64,000 nt of DNA from Flammeovirgaceae bacterium UBA7330 (GTDB lineage Bacteria > Bacteroidota > Bacteroidia > Cytophagales > Cyclobacteriaceae). How positions within the stretch are numbered: the first letter of the stretch is position 1; each line of letters opens with the position of its first letter. The DNA lies in assembly GCA_002471275.1 (NCBI GenBank), contig DKPQ01000023.1, forward strand, positions 124,001 through 188,000, written 5' to 3'. The position numbers and the translations under genes were made by a program. Positions 45,237 through 53,761 of the stretch are shown piece by piece. The notes under the pieces were generated by a model. The model ran no database searches, was not told the origin of the DNA, and saw only the letters and a list, made by a program, of their open reading frames with translations.

Positions 45237-45479
45237 TTAAAAAATTAAATGGGTTAGAATAATTGCTTTACCTATAAAGAGGGGGGTCAAATTCCATTCA
45301 TGCCATTTGACCTATAAAACTTTTTATTTTTTTTTGAGTGAGTGAAGCAGAAATAAAAACAAGGGGAAAGAAGACACCCCAAAGCAACGACCCGGCTGGA
45401 TCATGAAAGTTAGTAAAACCATTAAAAGACAAGGTCTACTACAACCTTATCAAACTATATGAAGAGAATTATTATGGAT
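45237..45479. promoter_or_regulatory. Intergenic region upstream of the FecR-SusC-SusD unit
   Basis: These 243 nt contain a T-rich run and two ACCTATAAA words (about 45280 and 45312), which recur before the oxidoreductase start (about 55970). A promoter for fecR is expected here. I cannot place a Bacteroidota TAnnTTTG -7 element with confidence. Confidence 0.3.
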
Positions 45480-46298
45480 TTAGTTATGTACTATTACTAA
45501 TTTCTCTTTCACAAGTCCGGTTACCTGATCTGTCGCTTTGGGAAACACCTTCCTTAAATCAATTTCCTGATTGGTGGCCAGAACCTCCTTCAGGGTTTGC
45601 ATAAATATATTCTTAATCTCTGTTGCCAGGTTGATCTTACAGATACCCAGATCAATGGCCTTCTTTAAGCTGGATCCCGGTATCCCGGACCCTCCATGTA
45701 ATACAAGTGCTGCATCTGTACATTTTGCAATTTCTTCCAGTCGTATCAGGTCCAGCTTTGGTTCCTTGTCATAGAATCCGTGTGCGGTACCTATGGCTAC
45801 CGCCAGGGCATTTACACCTGTTTCCTGCACAAAAGTCTTGGCTTCTTCCGGCTGAGTAAACCCGCTCCCATCTTTGTCCTGACCCAGCTTCGCAATATAT
45901 CCGAGTTCTGCTTCTACATTGGCCTGATAGCCTTCAGCAAGTCTTACTACTTTCCTTGTAAGCGCTATATTATCTTTAAAAGGTTGTTCACTGGCGTCGA
46001 TCATGACCGAGTCAAATCCGATATCAAGGCATTGTGCGGCCAGCTCATAAGAATCTCCATGATCCAGGTGTACCCATCCTTCTACCTGATGCTTTTCCAA
46101 CATGGTCCTGGCCAGGTTGTAAGCTACAGGCAGTCCCATGTATTCTATTGAACTCCTGGTAAGCTGCAAAATAATGGGCATCTGAGACTGACTGGCAGCA
46201 GTCAACACACCTTCCAGCGTCTCATAGTTGTAGAAATTGGTAGCTAAAAGCGCTTTGTGATTCTTTCGTAATTCAATGAATTTCTCCTGTAACTTCAT
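45480..46298 (-). CDS. Class II ketose-1,6-bisphosphate aldolase (tagatose-bisphosphate-aldolase-like)
   Basis: This 272-residue zinc aldolase shows WVHLDHGDS (His77, Asp79, His80), VEAELGYIA, the DGSGFTQPEEAKTFV loop, AVAIGTAHGFY, LHGGSGIP and KINLATE. The blocks and length match the GatY/KbaY/AgaY group, which splits tagatose-1,6-bisphosphate, more closely than long fructose-bisphosphate aldolases. Its ATG overlaps the PfkB stop (ATGA, 46298-46295). It would deliver dihydroxyacetone phosphate and glyceraldehyde 3-phosphate as the last step of the galactosamine/tagatose route. Confidence 0.88.
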   Translation of the reverse strand: MKLQEKFIELRKNHKALLATNFYNYETLEGVLTAASQSQMPIILQLTRSSIEYMGLPVAYNLARTMLEKHQVEGWVHLDHGDSYELAAQCLDIGFDSVMIDASEQPFKDNIALTRKVVRLAEGYQANVEAELGYIAKLGQDKDGSGFTQPEEAKTFVQETGVNALAVAIGTAHGFYDKEPKLDLIRLEEIAKCTDAALVLHGGSGIPGSSLKKAIDLGICKINLATEIKNIFMQTLKEVLATNQEIDLRKVFPKATDQVTGLVKEKLVIVHN

Positions 46299-47242
46299 CC
46301 TTCTGTATAATTGAATTTTTCCTTTGCCAGCTTCATCACTTCCGCAAGGTTGGTAAAGGCATTGGTACCTCCGGCTTGAGTGGTAGAAACTGCACCTGTA
46401 ACATTTCCAAAAATCTGAGCTTTCTCGGGTGAAGCTCCTTTGATAAATTGGTAGATGTACCCCGCATTGAAACTGTCACCAGCCCCTATGGTATCCACCA
46501 CGTCTTCATTCAGAAATGCAGGTTTTTCTATTGTCTTTTTCTCATAGGAGAGTACGGAACCTTTGCTACCGCATTTTACCACAATGTATTTTCCCATGTC
46601 CTGAACAGCCTGAATGGCTTTTTCGAGATCGGGTGCTCCAGTTAGCTTCTGGAGTTCGGTTTCATTGGGTAGAAAAACATCTACATACGGAAGTGTTTTT
46701 TGCAAGTTAAGGTCCCATTGCTCGGCCGGGTCCCATTGCATATCCAGTGAGGTCGTGAGTCCTAGCTGTCGGGCTCGTTGAAATAGCACATCCAATGAGC
46801 CCTTCAGTCCTGGCTGTAAAAAGTATGAGGAGAAATGTAGGTGTCCGGCCTGATGCAGCTTGTCTGATTCTATATCGTCCAGCGTCAGGTGCTTCATGGC
46901 ACCCTGGTGTGTGATCATGGCCCGGTCTTCTCCATAGCTCAGTGCGATCGTAGCCCCGGTCTTTAAGTCATCCTCAACAATGATCATTGAGGTATCCACT
47001 CCTTTCTTTTCCAACTGCTCTATCACAAACTTTCCAAAGACGTCATTACCGAGCATCCCAAGAAATCCAACTTTCAACCCAAGCGAGCTGAGGTTGCTGG
47101 CACAGATAGCAGATGAACTTCCCAGGGCCAACTCCATCTGATCAGCCAGGATCTCTTTTCCCACAACGGGAAAGCCATCGATCCCATTGAGGATCAAATC
47201 CACATTTAGCTCACCAACAACTATGACATCTAATTTTTTCAT
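46295..47242 (-). CDS. PfkB-family sugar kinase (candidate amino-sugar/ketose kinase)
   Basis: This 315-residue ribokinase-fold protein has an N-terminal VVGELNVDLILNG, a sugar-contact ALGSSSAICASNLSSLG block and the anion-hole/catalytic motif DTIGAGDSFNAGY (catalytic Asp near 255). It lies 1 nt downstream of a second PfkB-type gene and overlaps the aldolase gene. The other kinase best fits tagatose-6-phosphate, so this one may phosphorylate the free sugar, for example galactosamine, N-acetylgalactosamine or tagatose. That assignment is inferred from pathway logic only. Confidence 0.8.
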   Translation of the reverse strand: MKKLDVIVVGELNVDLILNGIDGFPVVGKEILADQMELALGSSSAICASNLSSLGLKVGFLGMLGNDVFGKFVIEQLEKKGVDTSMIIVEDDLKTGATIALSYGEDRAMITHQGAMKHLTLDDIESDKLHQAGHLHFSSYFLQPGLKGSLDVLFQRARQLGLTTSLDMQWDPAEQWDLNLQKTLPYVDVFLPNETELQKLTGAPDLEKAIQAVQDMGKYIVVKCGSKGSVLSYEKKTIEKPAFLNEDVVDTIGAGDSFNAGYIYQFIKGASPEKAQIFGNVTGAVSTTQAGGTNAFTNLAEVMKLAKEKFNYTEG

Positions 47243-47243
47243 A

Positions 47244-48173
47244 TCAGCTGGATTTATTCACATTTAATATTTTCAATTCACAAGATTCTTTCAGTGACTC
47301 CACATCCTTCTTGTAAAACATACCCAATTCTTCCCTTAGACAGTTAGCAGCCCCACATGCAGCAGCTAATCTTGCAGTATCCATCAAATCCAGTCTTTGA
47401 ACAAACCCGGCCATTAACCCAGCCATCAGACTGTCGCCACAACCGACAGTGCTAATTACCTGATCCACCCTACTCACTGCATGCACGATAGTTGTTCCAT
47501 CCGAAAGATATAGCCCCTCAGCTCCGCAGGTGATTGCTGCCCTTTCACAATTTACGGCTACTTTTTCAATCAATTCAAAAGGATCCATGGTTTGAAACAC
47601 ATCGAACCCCTCGAATCTATTGATGTGAACTGAATAAGGGTTCTCAGCTAGAACCTGAACCAATTGTGATCCGGAACAATCAACAATGGTCGGTTTACCC
47701 ATCGCAACTGCACTGGCTACCAGGGATGCATAGGATACCTTTTCATCGGAAGGTGGCCAGGATCCACTATAGCTTACCATGTCCGCATCCTTGATTAGTT
47801 GATCATGAACCCTGGTAAATTCAGCTAAAGCATCTTTTCGAACAACTGGTCCCACACCAAGAAGCTCCGTATCATTCAAGTCATCCTCCGATTTAAAAGT
47901 CAGGCAGGTTCTCGTTTCTCCAGGTAACTCAGGTCCATAACAATGAATACCCAGGGATTCGCAGGCTTCCTTCACCCATTGTCCGGATGCACCTGCCCAA
48001 AATCCCAATACGGCTACCTCCAATCCCAACTCCTTTGCCCCCATCGCAACATGAATGCCCTTCCCTCCAGGAAATAATTTCTCTTTATTCGCTCTATTGA
48101 CCTTTCCCCTGGTAAAATTCTTTACCCAGACATATTTATCAACAGAAGGGTTGGGACAAACGCAAAGGATCAT
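47244..48173 (-). CDS. Tagatose-6-phosphate/1-phosphofructokinase-family kinase (LacC/FruK type)
   Basis: ATG 48173 gives MILCVCPNPSVDKY, the typical start of the 1-phosphofructokinase/LacC branch; the upstream in-frame TTG is not needed. Further marks are FPGGKGIHVAMGAKELG (sugar-phosphate site) and TVGCGDSLMAGLMAG, where GCGDS replaces GAGDS but keeps the catalytic Asp. The length is about 309 residues. With AgaS upstream and a tagatose-bisphosphate-type aldolase downstream, phosphorylation of tagatose-6-phosphate to the 1,6-bisphosphate is the most likely reaction. Confidence 0.85.
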   Translation of the reverse strand: MILCVCPNPSVDKYVWVKNFTRGKVNRANKEKLFPGGKGIHVAMGAKELGLEVAVLGFWAGASGQWVKEACESLGIHCYGPELPGETRTCLTFKSEDDLNDTELLGVGPVVRKDALAEFTRVHDQLIKDADMVSYSGSWPPSDEKVSYASLVASAVAMGKPTIVDCSGSQLVQVLAENPYSVHINRFEGFDVFQTMDPFELIEKVAVNCERAAITCGAEGLYLSDGTTIVHAVSRVDQVISTVGCGDSLMAGLMAGFVQRLDLMDTARLAAACGAANCLREELGMFYKKDVESLKESCELKILNVNKSS

Positions 48174-48183
48174 GGTCTGCAAG

Positions 48184-49332
48184 CTATTGGTATGGATAAA
48201 TATTCACACCCTGTACTACCCTGTTGATTGCATTGTTCACGGACGGTGAATCAGGGGAAAGTCCGAGTGCTAAAGACCTGTAAAACCCAAGCATCTGCCC
48301 TGGAAGTACAGCACACACCGCAAAATATTCTTCAGGAAGCTGGTTCTTCTTTCCGGGCTCAATGGTTAGGTCGAGACTTACCTTTTGTTTCAAAACCTCT
48401 CCAATCCCTACCTCAGCCATTTTATCGTCCGTATCATGGATTGACCGGACAAGGTCCATTTCATATTGATTGATATATGGATCACTTGAAAACAGATACA
48501 CAACAAGGGTCTGCTTGTCAATCACTGCTTTGGGTCCATGTCTCAATCCAAGGAAAGAATCATATTTACAAATGACCTGTCCGTCAGTCAATTCCTGAAG
48601 TTTCAGTTGGGATTCTCGTGCGATACCTTTTAGCGGTCCTGATCCGAGAAACACTGCCCTGTTAAAGTCAAGCTGTGCGATCTCTTTTATTTCCTGATCC
48701 TTTTCCAGCATGCTGTTGCCATATCCTACCAGATGATCTACATAACCTTTGTTTTTTTCTAGGTTTTTTAAATCCGAAATGAGAATCCCGGCCAGGAGCA
48801 TCGATGTAAATGAGCCCGTCATGGCCAATGCCTTGTCATTGGAGTCTTCAGGCATGAATACCGTGTAAGCATTCAAATCTATTGCAATTTTTGCCAGTTT
48901 GCCTTCTTTATTACAAGTTATGATGAGATGACTCATGTGGTCGCAGAGCTTTTCAGCAAGCCGAACAGCTCCCACGCTTTCAGGACTGTCACCTGATCTG
49001 GCAAATGAAACCAACAGTGTTTTTTTGTCTTTGCTGAAGTAGTCCTTTGGGTTGGTAAGAATATCTGTGGTGGCAATCGGTTCGGTGATCCTACCCGTAT
49101 GCTTCTGGAATACCTTACACAAGACATCACCTATATAAGCTGATGTCCCCGCACCTGTTAAGATTACATTTGTTTCCTGGTCGTTGAGAATCGGATCAAG
49201 AAAATCCGTCAGAGTGGATATTTGGTTTTCGATGATTGCATAAGTCTCACCCCATAACCTGGGCTGAGCCATGATCTCCTTATAAGTATCGCTTTTGGTT
49301 TCGTTAGTAATGTCAGTAATTTCTAATGCCAT
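48184..49332 (-). CDS. agaS: AgaS-like SIS-domain isomerase/deaminase (galactosamine-6-phosphate to tagatose-6-phosphate)
   Basis: This 382-residue protein has two SIS domains: NVILTGAGTSAYIGDV (about 54-69) with VSFARSGDSPESVGA in the first, and VFLGSGPLKGIARE with GLRHGPKAV in the second. The arrangement and the LxxHGP motif match AgaS, which deaminates and isomerises galactosamine-6-phosphate to tagatose-6-phosphate. It is the first gene of a four-gene unit, agaS-kinase-kinase-aldolase, with 10, 1 and -4 nt spacing. A DeoR-family regulator is divergently transcribed, the usual arrangement for AgaR control. Confidence 0.88.
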   Translation of the reverse strand: MALEITDITNETKSDTYKEIMAQPRLWGETYAIIENQISTLTDFLDPILNDQETNVILTGAGTSAYIGDVLCKVFQKHTGRITEPIATTDILTNPKDYFSKDKKTLLVSFARSGDSPESVGAVRLAEKLCDHMSHLIITCNKEGKLAKIAIDLNAYTVFMPEDSNDKALAMTGSFTSMLLAGILISDLKNLEKNKGYVDHLVGYGNSMLEKDQEIKEIAQLDFNRAVFLGSGPLKGIARESQLKLQELTDGQVICKYDSFLGLRHGPKAVIDKQTLVVYLFSSDPYINQYEMDLVRSIHDTDDKMAEVGIGEVLKQKVSLDLTIEPGKKNQLPEEYFAVCAVLPGQMLGFYRSLALGLSPDSPSVNNAINRVVQGVNIYPYQ

Positions 49333-49714
49333 GCTGTAGACTTTGGGTGTTTACAGAATACTATACCTATTCCTCTCAACACCGATAATATTTAGCAAAT
49401 AAAAGACATTTTTATATATTTCGAAAGTATATGAAAGTTTTTTAATTGCTTTTATTAATTATTTAATGTTTAATTCGTATATCTGTTTTGTTTTATTTTA
49501 TAGTGTGCTAACCAACAGATTAATTTGATCATTAATTTAAAACCAGGAAGTTTCGTGATCGCTTACTTATTAAGGAAATGAAACAAAATGGATCAATGAA
49601 ACCTTTTATTCAAAGATATTTATTTAGATATTTGACTTATCAAAAGTAAAAACAGCGTGTTCAAAGTTTTCTTATTGTCTCTGACTTTGAAATAGACTGC
49701 ATAACATAACCCAT
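49333..49714. promoter_or_regulatory. Divergent promoter/operator region between agaS and the DeoR regulator
   Basis: These 382 AT-rich nt separate the two divergent starts. TTTCGAAAG lies at 49419-49427, and the same TTCGAAA word occurs at 51611, 52465 and 61068 in other intergenic regions nearby. Two ATGAAAC words 20 nt apart (about 49576-49603) resemble the repeated TTTCATT/GTTTC patterns of DeoR-family operators. Both promoters and the regulator binding sites are expected here. The individual assignments are tentative. Confidence 0.5.
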
Positions 49715-50503
49715 ATGAAAGACAGCAAGGAAGGCATGAAATCAACGGTGAGCAGGAGAACAATGATCCTGGAGAAACTGGAATCAGAAAATCAGGTCAA
49801 TGTAAGTCAGCTGAGTGAAGAATTTGGAATAAGTGAGGTTACCATCAGGAATGATCTGGCTCAACTGGAAGAAAAGAATCTTCTTGTAAGGGCTCGAGGT
49901 GGTGCGATTAAAATTCACCAACGTGTAGGTCTTGATCACCAATTGTTGAAAAAGAATAAAATCAACATCAAGGAAAAAAGAAAGATCGGTAAAGCAGCAG
50001 CAAAGCTTGTTCAGAACAACGATACCATAATTATTGATTCGGGATCGACCACCTCTGAATTTGCCACCCACCTCGAAAACATCTCCAATTTGAATGTGAT
50101 CACAAATGCATTGAATATCGCCAGTCAACTCTCCAGCATAAAGGACATCAACGTGATCGTGCCGGGTGGCTTTCTTCGAAAGGAGTCTTTATCACTTGTA
50201 GGTACACCCGCAGAAAGTGGTTTTCAGAACTATTTCTGTGATAAGGTATTCCTGGGAGTTGATGGGATTGACCTGGAATTCGGACTCACCACTCCCAATA
50301 TTGAGGAAGCTCATCTCAACCAAAAGATGATTGCCATCTCCAAACAAGTCATTGTATTGGCTGATTCAAGCAAGTTTGCCAAAAGAAGCCTGGCTTACAT
50401 CTGCCCACTCAACAAAGTAGATATTCTGATCACCGATGAAGGCATACCCAAGGGAATCAAAAAACAAATCGAAAGCCTGGGCGTCAATATTATTATTGCC
50501 TAG
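49715..50503 (+). CDS. DeoR/AgaR-family transcriptional regulator
   Basis: This 262-residue protein has an N-terminal winged helix (about 12-65, QVNVSQLSEEFGISEVTIRNDL followed by ARGGA). The DeoR C-terminal sensor domain is shown by EKRKIGKAAAKLV, IIDSGSTT, VITNALNIA and CDKVFLGVDGID. This domain binds phosphorylated sugars or amino sugars and usually relieves repression. It is divergent from agaS, so a phosphorylated intermediate of the galactosamine/tagatose pathway is the likely inducer. It ends 7 nt from the stop of the convergent GH43-like gene. Confidence 0.93.
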   Translation: MKDSKEGMKSTVSRRTMILEKLESENQVNVSQLSEEFGISEVTIRNDLAQLEEKNLLVRARGGAIKIHQRVGLDHQLLKKNKINIKEKRKIGKAAAKLVQNNDTIIIDSGSTTSEFATHLENISNLNVITNALNIASQLSSIKDINVIVPGGFLRKESLSLVGTPAESGFQNYFCDKVFLGVDGIDLEFGLTTPNIEEAHLNQKMIAISKQVIVLADSSKFAKRSLAYICPLNKVDILITDEGIPKGIKKQIESLGVNIIIA

Positions 50504-50510
50504 CTACTCC

Positions 50511-51467
50511 TTATTGGGCTGGTTCATATCTGAACACCTGGTCGTGCATGGTATAGAGCACGTATTCATTGAGCCTGTTATCCCATACCAGTATTGGGCT
50601 TGAATGATCACCATCTACAATAGGATTGTTCGGATACTTTTCCCAATCGATCAGGTTGTCTGAAACGGCCACATTAGAAGACCATAAGGCATGTGCATTG
50701 GGATCCATCCAATCGGTGCTGGTGGAGGCATGGTAATACATGTAATACCTGTCCTTGTATTTTATGATTTGATTCACAGCTACAGCTCCCTTGTCATATT
50801 CTTCCGGACCACAATTGAGTACAGGGTCATCCTGCACATTGGTCCATTCGATAAAATCACTGGATGTAGCCAACCAGATAGCCAAATCATTTCGCTCATA
50901 AAACATATAGTATTTACCATCTTCTATCCAAAGGGTTGGTGTGCCATATGGGCCTTCTTCGATAGGATCACCATTGGTTTGTAGGATCACCAGGTTTCCT
51001 TCCTCTTTCCATTCTATTCCATCATCAGATGTAAGCAAATGCGCAATATCGTTTCTTCCCTCAGCAAGCATGATGTATTTCCCCTCATGCTTTACCACAT
51101 GCATGTCTTCGACCCAGCTATCCTTCACAAGCTGATTTTCAGGATGACGTTCCCATGAAATACCATCTTTAGATGTAGCATATCCCAGGTACCTAACCTC
51201 AGAAATACTATCATTATATCCTGTATACCACATCCGATAGAGCCCCTCATCATTGATGATGTATCCTCTTTCCCGGATATCTTTGTCCCAGGTAGCCTTC
51301 TTCGTCCCACTAAAAACCGGGTTGTTGGTAATCGGTGAAAATTTCACCATTTCATCAGGAAATTTTACTAAATCAGTGTCAGAAGTTTCCTTTTTATCCG
51401 TTTTACATGAATAAAATATGGTTGAGACAATAGCTATTCTTAATATATATTTGATCTTTCTTTTCAT
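50511..51467 (-). CDS. Five-bladed beta-propeller lipoprotein, GH43/GH32-like glycosidase candidate
   Basis: This 318-residue lipoprotein (lipobox FYSC, Cys21) is built from repeated blades with YRMWYTGYN, LGYATSKDGISWERHPEN, IMLAEGRND, YYMFYERND and YYMYYHAS. Acidic residues in KDSWVEDMHVV and EEGPYGTPTLW could be catalytic, as in clan GH-F/GH-J enzymes. I cannot assign a GH family by eye, and GH43, GH32, GH117 and GH130 all share this blade pattern. It is convergent with the DeoR gene and divergent from the sigma-factor gene. It probably acts on the glycan served by this region. Confidence 0.65.
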   Translation of the reverse strand: MKRKIKYILRIAIVSTIFYSCKTDKKETSDTDLVKFPDEMVKFSPITNNPVFSGTKKATWDKDIRERGYIINDEGLYRMWYTGYNDSISEVRYLGYATSKDGISWERHPENQLVKDSWVEDMHVVKHEGKYIMLAEGRNDIAHLLTSDDGIEWKEEGNLVILQTNGDPIEEGPYGTPTLWIEDGKYYMFYERNDLAIWLATSSDFIEWTNVQDDPVLNCGPEEYDKGAVAVNQIIKYKDRYYMYYHASTSTDWMDPNAHALWSSNVAVSDNLIDWEKYPNNPIVDGDHSSPILVWDNRLNEYVLYTMHDQVFRYEPAQ

Positions 51468-51738
51468 TTTCTGGACAGGTCTTTTCCTAAATACTAAAGT
51501 ACTGAAACCGGAAAACCATTGCGAAGAATAGACATTGCCTTCGGTTTAGGCCTCATCCCTTACCCTTCGGGTCTTCACAGTTCTTAATAAACAACGTTTC
51601 TAAATACTTCTTTCGAAAGTAAAATTATTTATTGATGATTTTATTACAAAAATAATGATACGAAACTTAATATTTAATTTTTTATTTCGTAATATTGTTT
51701 TATCGCTTGTGTAAAATTATCTTATATAGGGTTCTATT
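51468..51738. promoter_or_regulatory. Divergent intergenic region upstream of the sigma-factor gene
   Basis: A perfect 10-nt palindrome CTTTCGAAAG lies at 51610-51619, with ACGAAAC (about 51660) and TTTCGTAAT (about 51687) further on, in very AT-rich DNA. These match the TTCGAAA words of the other intergenic regions of the galactosamine-type cluster, so a DeoR-type operator is possible. Confidence 0.4.
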
Positions 51739-52392
51739 ATGATAGCTCAAACAGATCAAATCACCACAAAAGAAAAACCACTAACATCTCTGAGTACTTA
51801 CAGGAATGATGAAAGGAAGCTTTCAATAGAAGAGGTTTCTGCTGGTCTCAAGGTGGGAGATGAATCTGTTTTGGGGTATGTATACAGCCAGCATGTGCAT
51901 GATCTTTACAGATTTGGCAATCAGATCATACAAAACAAGGAAATGGTCAAAGACTGTATCCAGAATGTCTTTGCCGGGCTTGTGAAAAACAAAAAATCGC
52001 TGGACGGTATTAGCTCCATTAAATCATACCTATTTAAGTCACTCTACCGGGAAATCATGGATCAGGCGAAAAAAGACCGTAAGTATTTTCTGGGTCATCC
52101 TGCCCTGGAAAATCAAAAAGGTTTTGAAATCGATTTGTCATGCGAATCACGTATGATTGCCGATGATCACCAAAGATCTGTGATGCATAAGATCAAAGAG
52201 GAGCTTTCGAAACTTTCCAAAAAACAGAAAAAGGCCATATTACTTTACTATTACGAAGGTATGTCGCAGGGCGAAGTAGCCGAACTTATGAGCCTAAAGG
52301 ATAAAAACTCTGTAACCAAACTCATCAGAAGAGGTCTGGATGTCCTTCGAGAAAACATCGTCCTTACAGTTACTTTATTATCTTGCCTGTAA
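51739..52392 (+). CDS. ECF-type RNA polymerase sigma factor
   Basis: This 217-residue protein has a sigma region 2 (about 38-115, with YRFGNQIIQNKEMVKDCIQN and SIKSYLFKSLYREIMDQAKK). Region 4 helix-turn-helix follows (about 155-205, KLSKKQKKAILLYYYEGMSQ, EVAELMSLKDKNSVTKLIRRG). It resembles the FecI-like sigma factors that work with FecR and STN-type SusC in Bacteroidota. No anti-sigma gene is adjacent, and the only FecR in the window (44187-45236) is 6.5 kb away with no sigma partner of its own. The two may belong together, but this is inference. Confidence 0.87.
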   Translation: MIAQTDQITTKEKPLTSLSTYRNDERKLSIEEVSAGLKVGDESVLGYVYSQHVHDLYRFGNQIIQNKEMVKDCIQNVFAGLVKNKKSLDGISSIKSYLFKSLYREIMDQAKKDRKYFLGHPALENQKGFEIDLSCESRMIADDHQRSVMHKIKEELSKLSKKQKKAILLYYYEGMSQGEVAELMSLKDKNSVTKLIRRGLDVLRENIVLTVTLLSCL

Positions 52393-52434
52393 GATAATGA
52401 GTGATAAATAGTGTAGTTCAATCCACATTACACT

Positions 52435-52475
52435 TTAAAGTGTTTCGTTTCATTATTTTTAAGCTTCGAAACGTT
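52435..52475 (+). promoter_or_regulatory. Candidate DeoR-type operator/promoter before the transporter operon
   Basis: AAAGTGTTTCGTTTCATT (about 52436-52453) followed by CTTCGAAACG (52464-52473) contains the TTTCGTTTC and TTCGAAA words seen upstream of agaS and the sigma gene. It lies 30-65 nt before the TTG start at 52502. Confidence 0.4.
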
Positions 52476-52501
52476 ACTGTTTTAAACTCAGCTTATTATA
52501 T

Positions 52502-53761
52502 TTGTCAAGTGATCCTGAAATCATATCTGTGAAAAAAGAGAATAAACCCAAGCCTACCCTTAAGTCATTCCTTCAAAAATTAGGTCCTGGCTTCATCACT
52601 GCAGCCCTGGTCTTTGGCCCGGGCAGTCTAACCATCAATACCAAACTTGGAGCTAGTTATGGTTACCATTTACTTTGGGTGATTGTATTGGCCATTGTCC
52701 TCATGATGGCATTTACTACTATGTCTATCAAGATTGGTCTTTTCGGACAACAATCCTTTATTGAGAGGGTACGTACTGAATTAGGAAAACCACTCGCCCT
52801 GATTGTTGGACTGGGTGTGTTTCTTGTCACAGCCTCCTTTCAAGCCGGCAATACCGTAGGCGTGGGTGTGGCCTTTTCCGAGCTATTCAATTCGTCTTTG
52901 AACCTATGGGTCTCGCTTTTTTCAATTGGTGCGATTCTTTTGCTCTTTTTCAGATCATTCTATAAGATCCTGGAAAAACTCATGATCTCCCTGGTCATCC
53001 TTATGCTGATCTCATTTTTACTCACCATCATCATGTCAGTACCCGATCTTGGCGCAGTAGCGCAAGGATTGATCCCCAGGATTCCTCAAGGTTCGGAATA
53101 CCTGATCATTACTTTAACAGCCTCCAGTTTTTCTATTGTGGGCGCCTTTTATCAATCCTACCTGGTACGGGAAAAGGGATGGACCAAAGAAAATGTAAAA
53201 GAAGGGATAGAGGAAAGCAGGGCTGGAATCATTATCCTGGGTCTACTATCTACCATGGTGATGGTTGCTGCTGCGGCAGTGCTAAAAGGAAACAACGTAG
53301 AAGTAAGGAGTGCTGCAGACCTTGGCATGGCACTGGAGCCCTTATTTGGATCTTTGACATCAAAAGTGTTTATGATTGGCTTTTTTGCCGCTTCTTTTTC
53401 TTCGATGATCGGCAACGCTACTATAGGCGGGGTAATACTTTCCGACACTTTTTTCCATAAGCATGACCTAAGCAGCATCAATGCGAGGTCCATGATAGCT
53501 GTGGTCATCATCATCGGAGCCATTGTTGCCATGATTTTTGGTTCGTTACCCCTGGAACTTATCATTTTCGCCCAGGGCATCACCATCATGATCGTGCCTG
53601 TTACTGCCATTATTATTCTACTTTTCGCCAACTCAGCGAAAGCACCCGAAGAACTCAGAAACAACAGATACCTCAACACGATAGGTGTTGCCGGGATCCT
53701 GATCCTGTTAATTATGTCTGTCTTTAGCATTCAATTTATTTACACTGTCCTTACATCATGA
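52502..53761 (+). CDS. Nramp-fold transporter lacking canonical metal ligands
   Basis: The start is TTG 52502, since no ATG precedes the first membrane helix and an in-frame stop lies at 52460. The 419-residue protein has about 11 helices and the Nramp layout, opening with KLGPGFITAALVFGPGS. In metal-transporting Nramps TM1 has DPGN and TM6 has MPH. Here TM1 reads GPGS (39-42) and TM6 reads VGAFYQSY (213-220), so the conserved Asp, Asn, Met and His are all replaced. The gene overlaps the next by 4 nt and leads an operon of sugar-acid-type enzymes. A non-metal organic substrate is therefore likely. Confidence 0.85.
   Translation: MSSDPEIISVKKENKPKPTLKSFLQKLGPGFITAALVFGPGSLTINTKLGASYGYHLLWVIVLAIVLMMAFTTMSIKIGLFGQQSFIERVRTELGKPLALIVGLGVFLVTASFQAGNTVGVGVAFSELFNSSLNLWVSLFSIGAILLLFFRSFYKILEKLMISLVILMLISFLLTIIMSVPDLGAVAQGLIPRIPQGSEYLIITLTASSFSIVGAFYQSYLVREKGWTKENVKEGIEESRAGIIILGLLSTMVMVAAAAVLKGNNVEVRSAADLGMALEPLFGSLTSKVFMIGFFAASFSSMIGNATIGGVILSDTFFHKHDLSSINARSMIAVVIIIGAIVAMIFGSLPLELIIFAQGITIMIVPVTAIIILLFANSAKAPEELRNNRYLNTIGVAGILILLIMSVFSIQFIYTVLTS

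Noticed and set aside
53158..53730. 190-residue hydrophobic minus-strand frame opposite the Nramp-fold gene
   Set aside because: It mirrors the codon pattern of membrane helices on the plus strand and has no independent support.
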